From contig DOQG01000049.1 in NCBI GenBank assembly GCA_003512525.1, positions 1 through 10,398 on the forward strand: a stretch of DNA of 10,398 nucleotides, read 5' to 3'. Every line of letters starts with the position of its first letter. Positions within the stretch are counted from its first letter, which is position 1. This DNA comes from Oscillospiraceae bacterium (GTDB lineage Bacteria > Bacillota > Clostridia > Oscillospirales > Ruminococcaceae). A model generated the notes under the pieces. The model made no database searches. It was given only the letters and a program-made list of their open reading frames with translations, and was not told where the DNA came from. This document shows, in pieces, positions 6,372 to 10,398 of the stretch. The position numbers were made by a program, and so were the translations under genes.

Positions 6372-6408
6372 AACATTATATGTCTGAGGTCGAATGTGGT
6401 GAATATCC

Positions 6409-7014
6409 TTACCCCTCGCACCTTTTCGCCATATACATCCCAAGCTCGGCAAATACGGACGGGATATCATAAACGGTTCTTCCGTCCTTTTCACATATTG
6501 TACATTCGCCGGGCGTTCCGGGAGAGAGCATATCCCATGCGGTAACAAGGTTATCGGTCTTATTTATGCCATATTTTTCAAAAAAGCCGTCATAAATCCC
6601 GCTTTTCTCATCATTGCGATACAGGCAAGCGACATTGTACTTGCAGATCATCATCTCATCGCACGATGAATGCGCACCCACACCGAACTGCGATATTCCG
6701 TCGTCAAGTAGCATTTCCCCCACGATATCAAGCACATCTCTTACCATCGCCGGCGTACAGTCATCAAGATAATAGATATCCTTATGAAACGCTGTTATAT
6801 TTCCGTTTTCGTCTTTCGGCTCGGCGGTTTCGGGAGTCGGCAGCTCCAGAATAAAGAACAACCTCTCGTTTTCGTGCAGTTTTATGAAATCCTCAAGCAA
6901 CGGCAGAGTTTTTTCTGCCGATACGTTTGCGGTGATGGATTTTCCGTCCGTTTTATACCCTTCGCTGAGCTTATCGGCGAAGGAAATTGAAAAGCCTTTT
7001 CTCATAGTAAGCAT
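6409..7014 (-). CDS. Uncharacterised soluble protein (201 aa)
   Basis: I do not recognise this family and assign no function. It has 201 residues, is acidic, and has no signal peptide or membrane segment. Visible features are a basic start (MLTMRKGFSISFADKLSEGY), an acidic central part with YYLDDCTPAMVRDVLDIVGE, and a C-terminal section LSPGTPGECTICEKDGRTVY carrying a CxxC pair, preceded by several other cysteines. Reading could begin 9 nt earlier at GTG, but that GTG is part of the ribosome binding site AAGAGGTG. The ATG at 7014, 6 nt after that site, is the better start. The binding site overlaps the stop codon of the gene before it (12 nt between stop and start), so the two are probably translationally coupled and functionally related. 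The terminator at 6302-6371 follows. Confidence 0.85.
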   Translation of the reverse strand: MLTMRKGFSISFADKLSEGYKTDGKSITANVSAEKTLPLLEDFIKLHENERLFFILELPTPETAEPKDENGNITAFHKDIYYLDDCTPAMVRDVLDIVGEMLLDDGISQFGVGAHSSCDEMMICKYNVACLYRNDEKSGIYDGFFEKYGINKTDNLVTAWDMLSPGTPGECTICEKDGRTVYDIPSVFAELGMYMAKRCEG

Positions 7015-7020
7015 AATTTG

Positions 7021-7028
7021 CACCTCTT
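7021..7028 (-). promoter_or_regulatory. Ribosome binding site overlapping the upstream stop codon
   Basis: AAGAGGTG on the minus strand shares its first two A's with the TAA stop of the 455-residue gene. It sets the start of the 201-residue gene at 7014 and implies translational coupling. Confidence 0.65.
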
Positions 7029-8394
7029 ATTTTCTTCCTGCCAAATACATTAAAACTGTCATTGCAAGCCCGAACGCAAGTCCGGATGCTCCGAACGCAC
7101 AGAGCCACCTACTGTCAACTATCGCTTGTAACGCCTCAACGGCATTGCTCCCGACAAACATTTCAAACAGGAACAAAACAATCATCATACCGAGCGCCAA
7201 GAAAACGCCGAATAACAGACCCATCAGCATTCCGACAGGAAGGAATGACAAAAGATTCTTATCAACGTCAGCCGCTTTACATTCCTTTCGTGTAAGCTTT
7301 TTCAGTTCTGCTCTCTTTACGGCTATTTCGGCGGCTTGTGAAATATCCTCGTTTCCTGCACAGCACGAAAAGCTTTTTTCTATATGATAACCGCCATTGC
7401 GGAACATACTTGAATAAATATCGGCATTACTATAGTCAAAGCCGTCTTTCATCACAATAGTTCCGCTCCTGAATATGATTACCGGCTCTCCGTCGGAGCA
7501 CATTTCATCGCAGTGTACCATATAAAGGACATTCTTCTCACAACCGACCAAATACGCCTTATCATGACTTTGGGTAAGATGTACGCCTTTAAGTTCACCC
7601 GTTTTTCTGAAATCGGGATAAACGCCCTCATAGCCTGCTTTATGAAGCGTGTCGGTGATATTTTTTCTTATCCGAATGTTTTCGGGTTCAAGTCCGATTA
7701 TTTCCGATACAGTGGGATACTCCTTGCAAATCCCCCAAAAAATCATATACAGTTCACGCCAGAGCGGTTCATATTTAACATCATCAAGCCCGCTGAAACG
7801 TTTATTGTAAATTCCTGTTTTATCACGTCTGGCATTCTTTAAGATAATTGCGGTAAACTCATTCAGACCGTACTTTTCGGCATAAGCTGTAAGAACCGGT
7901 AATTCAGGTTTTGCTTTAGAACCGTCTGTAATTTTCATAAGTTCAAACACAAGCGGTAGATAATTACGCTCTGCTTCGCTGATAAAAGTTTCATCAAAAC
8001 AGTATCTGCCGTATATATCTGCCGCCATACAGACTACTATATCCCATACGCCATCGGAGTAATATGTTTTCCTGCACGGCATCATTTCAGCATTTGCCTG
8101 ATCAAACTTCAGTTCAAAATCTTCATCACCTCGTTCTTCGCTCCATACTGAGAAATGAATCACATTTTCATTTTCATCAATGCACATCTCAGAAACAAGT
8201 ACATAGCTGTCTTCAGGCATTGTATATTCGGTTTTAAGTTCGTCAAGGCAAACCTTTAAAATGAAACCTTCCATATCAAAGAGAACAACAGCTTTGTTTT
8301 CTTCCGTTCCGGTCAGATATATATTGCTGAAAAACAAAGAATTGTCATTGAATTTGCTGAATATTTTTTGCGTGAGCTTATCAATATTATTCAT
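7027..8394 (-). CDS. Uncharacterised protein with C-terminal membrane hairpin (455 aa)
   Basis: I do not recognise this family with confidence. It could belong to one of the clostridial domain-of-unknown-function groups of about 450 residues, but I cannot name one from sequence alone. A soluble, acidic part (about 1-375) contains no recognisable nucleotide-binding or catalytic motif. A short Lys/Arg/Glu-rich stretch (KRAELKKLTRKECK) follows. Two hydrophobic segments come next, about 381-414 (FLPVGMLMGLLFGVFLALGM and onward) and 430-452, ending in GRK. This looks like a large cytoplasmic domain tethered by a two-helix hairpin. An in-frame ATG at 8442 would add 16 residues, but it overlaps the predicted -10 box. 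The ATG at 8394 has GGGAGG 5 nt upstream. It is first in a two-gene unit with the 201-residue gene. Confidence 0.88.
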   Translation of the reverse strand: MNNIDKLTQKIFSKFNDNSLFFSNIYLTGTEENKAVVLFDMEGFILKVCLDELKTEYTMPEDSYVLVSEMCIDENENVIHFSVWSEERGDEDFELKFDQANAEMMPCRKTYYSDGVWDIVVCMAADIYGRYCFDETFISEAERNYLPLVFELMKITDGSKAKPELPVLTAYAEKYGLNEFTAIILKNARRDKTGIYNKRFSGLDDVKYEPLWRELYMIFWGICKEYPTVSEIIGLEPENIRIRKNITDTLHKAGYEGVYPDFRKTGELKGVHLTQSHDKAYLVGCEKNVLYMVHCDEMCSDGEPVIIFRSGTIVMKDGFDYSNADIYSSMFRNGGYHIEKSFSCCAGNEDISQAAEIAVKRAELKKLTRKECKAADVDKNLLSFLPVGMLMGLLFGVFLALGMMIVLFLFEMFVGSNAVEALQAIVDSRWLCAFGASGLAFGLAMTVLMYLAGRK

Positions 8395-8399
8395 AACTG

Positions 8400-8405
8400 C
8401 CTCCC
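8400..8405 (-). promoter_or_regulatory. Strong ribosome binding site of the 455-residue gene
   Basis: GGGAGG on the minus strand, 5 nt before the ATG at 8394. It supports this start over the in-frame ATG at 8442. Confidence 0.75.
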
Positions 8406-8423
8406 GTATTATTTTGTACTTAC

Positions 8424-8452
8424 ATTTTACCATAACTGCCACGACAGTGCAA
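8424..8452 (-). promoter_or_regulatory. Predicted sigma-A promoter of the two-gene unknown operon
   Basis: TTGCAC (8447-8452), 17 bp, TAAAAT (8424-8429) on the minus strand. It lies between the symporter terminator and the start at 8394, giving a leader of roughly 25 nt. Confidence 0.6.
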
Positions 8453-8462
8453 CCTTAAACGC

Positions 8463-8491
8463 AAAAACACCGCAGTGTTCCCACTGCGGTG
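8463..8491 (-). terminator. Rho-independent terminator of the symporter gene
   Basis: A perfect 10-bp stem, CACCGCAGTG and CACTGCGGTG (arms 8482-8491 and 8468-8477), with a 4-nt GGAA loop on the minus strand and then TTTTT. It starts 15 nt past the symporter stop. Confidence 0.92.
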
Positions 8492-8506
8492 CATATCCGA
8501 CCGTGT

Positions 8507-10057
8507 TTATTTCAGCTTTTCGGCATCGGGTATGGCATCTGTTACCTCTACCTCAGCCTTCTGCTTGTAGCAGGAGAATATCTCGTCAAGCTCAAGCTTT
8601 TTCATCTTAGGGGTAACAAGGCTTACAAGCGGTACGATTATAAGTCCTGCGACCATCAGGAACATACCGAAGTTTACGGGAGATGCAACGTTGAATCCGA
8701 GTATCGTGCCTGTAGGCTTGATTATCATATGCAGTACAGTGCCGAGAACGCCGACAGCAAAACTTACATATACGCTTATCTTGGTAACGCCCTTCCAGAA
8801 AAGTCCGTACATAAACGGCGCTAAGAACGCGCCCGCAAGCGCACCCCACGAATATCCCATAAGATCCGAGATAAGAGCATTTTTATTGAGAGCGATTATT
8901 ACCGATATAGCAAGGAAGATAGCTATGAACGCACGCATTACAATAAGCGACTTCTTTTCGTCAAGCTTATTCTTGCAAAGCGGATTTATAAGATCAAGCG
9001 TCAGCGTTGAGCTTGATGTAAGCACAAGCGATGACAGCGTTGACATTGACGCGGAGAGAACGAGGATAACGACAATACCGATAAGTATTTCGGGGAGCGA
9101 TTCGAGCATTTTAGGGATAATACCGTCCGAGCCTATCTGCGTAAGCTCCTCATCGGATACGAATATTCTGCCGAAGCCGCCGAGGAAGTAGCTGCCGCCC
9201 GCAACGACAAGCGCAAAGACAGTTGATACTATAGTGCCTGTTCTGATAGAACGCTCGTCCTTTATCGTATAGAACTTATGTACCATCTGAGGAAGTCCCC
9301 ACGTTCCGAGCGATGTGAGTATAATTACGCCGAGCAGGTTTATCGGGTCAGGACCGAAGAACGAAACAAATCCGCCGTTAAGGCCGGGAGAAGCCGTGCC
9401 CTCCGTGCTGATATGCGACAGCTGATTTACAGCCTCGCTGAAACCGCCCTTTGAGGCAAGTGTAGCCGCTATTACCGCAACAATTCCGACAAGCATTATA
9501 ATTCCCTGCACGAAATCGTTGAGTGCCGTAGCCTTATAGCCGCCGACAATAACGTATACTGCGGTAATTACCGCCATACCGATAACGCAGAACGAATAAT
9601 CAATGTTGAACGCCATACCGAACAGTCTTGACAGTCCGTTGTAGACGCTTGCGGTATAAGGGATAAGGAATACGAACACGATTATCGCAGAGATTATCTT
9701 CATAGCCTTGCTGTTGAAGCGCCTGCCGAAAAATTCGGGCATTGTGGCTGATTCAAGATGCTTTGACATTACTCTTGTCCTTCTGCCTAAGATAAGCCAC
9801 GGCAGAAGTGAGCCGAGTATCGCGTTTCCGATACCTATCCAGGTTGACGCAAGTCCGAAGTTCCAGCCGAACTTGCCCGCATAGCCGACAAAGATAACGG
9901 CTGAGAAATAAGATGTACCATATGCAAAAGCCGTAAACCACGGTCCGACGCTTCTGCCGCCGAGTACAAAGTCATTTACTGTGGAAGTCTTTTTGCGGCA
10001 GTATATGCCTATCCCGACTACCGACAGAATGTACAGAATGAGTATTGCTAATATCAT
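8507..10057 (-). CDS. Sodium:solute symporter (SSS/SLC5 family)
   Basis: A 516-residue cytoplasmic-membrane transporter of the LeuT-fold SSS family, expected to have about 13 helices. Visible features: the N-terminal helix MILAILILYILSVVGIGIY, then FVLGGRSVGPW (30-40), TSYFSAVIFVGYAG (48-61), the VIVGGYKATALNDFVQG signature (169-185), and ASMSTLSSLVLTSSS (336-350). S339 and T340 there match the Na2-site residues Ser340/Thr341 of E. coli PutP. PutP Asp55 appears to be Tyr50 here, so the substrate need not be proline; other SSS substrates such as pantothenate or short acids are possible. The C-terminal tail (about 485-516) is charged and cytoplasmic. The ATG has AAGGGG 7 nt upstream. The gene is monocistronic, with its own consensus promoter and terminator. 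The family is secure; the substrate is unknown. Confidence 0.94.
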   Translation of the reverse strand: MILAILILYILSVVGIGIYCRKKTSTVNDFVLGGRSVGPWFTAFAYGTSYFSAVIFVGYAGKFGWNFGLASTWIGIGNAILGSLLPWLILGRRTRVMSKHLESATMPEFFGRRFNSKAMKIISAIIVFVFLIPYTASVYNGLSRLFGMAFNIDYSFCVIGMAVITAVYVIVGGYKATALNDFVQGIIMLVGIVAVIAATLASKGGFSEAVNQLSHISTEGTASPGLNGGFVSFFGPDPINLLGVIILTSLGTWGLPQMVHKFYTIKDERSIRTGTIVSTVFALVVAGGSYFLGGFGRIFVSDEELTQIGSDGIIPKMLESLPEILIGIVVILVLSASMSTLSSLVLTSSSTLTLDLINPLCKNKLDEKKSLIVMRAFIAIFLAISVIIALNKNALISDLMGYSWGALAGAFLAPFMYGLFWKGVTKISVYVSFAVGVLGTVLHMIIKPTGTILGFNVASPVNFGMFLMVAGLIIVPLVSLVTPKMKKLELDEIFSCYKQKAEVEVTDAIPDAEKLK

Positions 10058-10094
10058 TTTCTGTCCCCTTACAAATAAGAATAAATAATTATGA

Positions 10095-10138
10095 CCGTTT
10101 AAAGTGCTATCACTTTCAAGTTACGTTGCTTTAAACGG
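10095..10138 (-). repeat. 10-bp inverted repeat at the 5' end of the symporter message
   Basis: CCGTTTAAAG (10095-10104) and CTTTAAACGG (10129-10138) form a perfect 10-bp stem around a 24-nt loop. It starts within a few nucleotides of the predicted transcription start, near 10140. On the minus strand it is followed by TCATAATTATTT, not a clean T-run. It is therefore more likely a 5' stem-loop or operator than a terminator. Confidence 0.65.
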
Positions 10139-10146
10139 CTAAATTG

Positions 10147-10175
10147 ATTATATACGGAAAAACCCTCTTTGTCAA
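10147..10175 (-). promoter_or_regulatory. Perfect consensus sigma-A promoter of the symporter gene
   Basis: On the minus strand TTGACA (10170-10175), exactly 17 bp, then TATAAT (10147-10152). The predicted start near 10140 gives a leader of about 83 nt. The -35 hexamer lies in the arm and loop edge of the terminator at 10158-10196. Confidence 0.85.
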
Positions 10176-10196
10176 GCGAATGACAGGAGGGTTTTT
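10158..10196. terminator. Bidirectional rho-independent terminator overlapping the symporter promoter
   Basis: CCCTC (10163-10167) pairs with GAGGG (10187-10191), and TGTCA (10170-10174) with TGACA (10181-10185), around a 6-nt loop. The arms are flanked by A5 on the left and T5 on the right, so T-runs follow the stem on both strands. It implies a gene to the right of the window that ends here on the minus strand. Confidence 0.83.
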
Positions 10197-10235
10197 AATA
10201 ATCGTTATTTGTTACAAAAGGGGGTGAAGAAAATT

Positions 10236-10397
10236 ATGCAAGATTACATCTTGGTAGAGTTACCAAAAGTAGCATTCCATACCGAACTTCTATTATACAG
10301 TTGTAATTATATTACGGTTGCTCAGTTCACGATACTGCCTTTTGCAGGACAGCACTTCTCGGGTTCGCTATTCTGGTTAATAACGTTGCTACTATGA
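10236..10397 (+). CDS. Possible small hydrophobic protein (53 aa), doubtful
   Basis: Open from ATG at 10236 to TGA at 10395-10397, preceded by a purine-rich AAAGGGGGTGAAG about 10 nt upstream that would serve as a ribosome binding site. The product would start MQDYILVELPK and end FWLITLLL. I recognise no family. Against it: codon use unlike the neighbouring genes (many TTA/CTA leucines), competing hairpins at its 5' end, opposite orientation to every other gene, and a terminator between it and any upstream promoter. It could instead be a structured leader or chance. Confidence 0.25.
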   Translation: MQDYILVELPKVAFHTELLLYSCNYITVAQFTILPFAGQHFSGSLFWLITLLL

Positions 10398-10398
10398 A
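10322..10398 (-). CDS. Possible C-terminal end of a minus-strand gene entering from the right, doubtful
   Basis: One minus-strand frame is open from the window edge to TGA at 10322-10324, encoding a tail ending EPEKCCPAKGSIVN. Its codons look more like the neighbouring genes than those of the opposing plus-strand frame. The terminator at 10158-10196 would end such a gene, about 130 nt further on. Only 24 codons are visible, so this may be chance. Confidence 0.2.
   Translation of the reverse strand, partial: HSSNVINQNSEPEKCCPAKGSIVN

Larger units (their letters stand above)
5737..6408. other. 672-nt intergenic region: amt leader, promoter and dyad-rich upstream DNA
   Basis: No supportable protein gene; the open frames here have no ribosome binding sites and resemble no known protein. 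Moving leftward, the region holds the long-armed terminator (6302-6371) and an AT-rich stretch (about 6000-6300). That stretch has dyads TTTTGCA-N10-TGCAAAA (6177-6200), TTTGACG-N16-CGTCAAA (6142-6171) and an imperfect 10-bp repeat (6002-6048). Next come TGCAAG-N14-CTTGCA (5967-5992), the consensus promoter (5930-5958), the terminator-like hairpin (5871-5913), the palindrome TGCAAGATCTTGCA (5837-5850) and a GCGGC/GCCGC hairpin (5773-5785). Confidence 0.7.
10058..10398. other. Right-edge intergenic region with symporter leader, terminator and dyad-rich DNA
   Basis: It holds the symporter leader with a 10-bp inverted repeat (10095-10138), the symporter promoter (10147-10175), a bidirectional terminator (10158-10196), and about 200 nt to the edge with no confidently assigned gene. 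The last part contains several short hairpins: 10239-10253, 10251-10266, 10303-10315 and 10335-10347. Confidence 0.6.

Noticed and set aside
10270..10310. Resemblance of TTCCATACCGAAC to the 5S rRNA loop motif
   Set aside because: Only about a dozen bases match. The flanking stems and closing helix of 5S rRNA are missing, and no other rRNA genes are nearby.
1..10398. CRISPR arrays, tRNA genes, insertion sequences or phage genes
   Set aside because: Looked for and not found: no regularly spaced repeats, no tRNA-like cloverleaf and no transposase, integrase or phage motifs in the translated frames.

Overview
The window looks like chromosome of a low-to-mid GC Gram-positive anaerobe of the class Clostridia, probably Oscillospiraceae/Ruminococcus-like. 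The reasons are strong GGAGG-type ribosome binding sites, sigma-A consensus promoters, compact rho-independent terminators, a RecD2 helicase rather than RecBCD, and an ammonium channel fused to a PII protein. The genus is inferred from gene content, not proven. Every well-supported gene is on the minus strand, so transcription runs from right to left.

Layout in transcription order. (1) Right edge, 10058-10398: an ambiguous stretch rich in short inverted repeats, a bidirectional terminator, and a consensus promoter whose -35 box lies inside that terminator. (2) 8507-10057: a sodium:solute symporter (SSS family) with its own terminator. (3) 8394-6409: a translationally coupled pair of genes of unknown function, a 455-residue protein with a C-terminal membrane hairpin followed by a 201-residue soluble protein, with its own promoter and a long-armed terminator. 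(4) 6408-5737: 672 nt of AT-rich, dyad-rich DNA. It carries a perfect consensus promoter followed at once by a terminator-like hairpin, then the amt leader. (5) 5736-3952: an ammonium channel with a PII (GlnB/GlnK-type) domain fused to its C-terminus, ending in a strong terminator. (6) 3785-196: a probable operon of prmA (ribosomal protein L11 methyltransferase), a 93-residue single-span membrane protein, and recD2, which starts at TTG. No convincing terminator follows recD2 before the left edge.

The amt-PII gene would couple ammonium uptake to its own 2-oxoglutarate/ATP-sensing gate in one polypeptide, and its leader suggests attenuation or another RNA-level control. prmA and recD2 are housekeeping genes of translation and DNA repair. 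The two-gene unit at 6409-8394 has no function that can be read from its sequence. There are no tRNA or rRNA genes, CRISPR arrays or recognisable insertion sequences.
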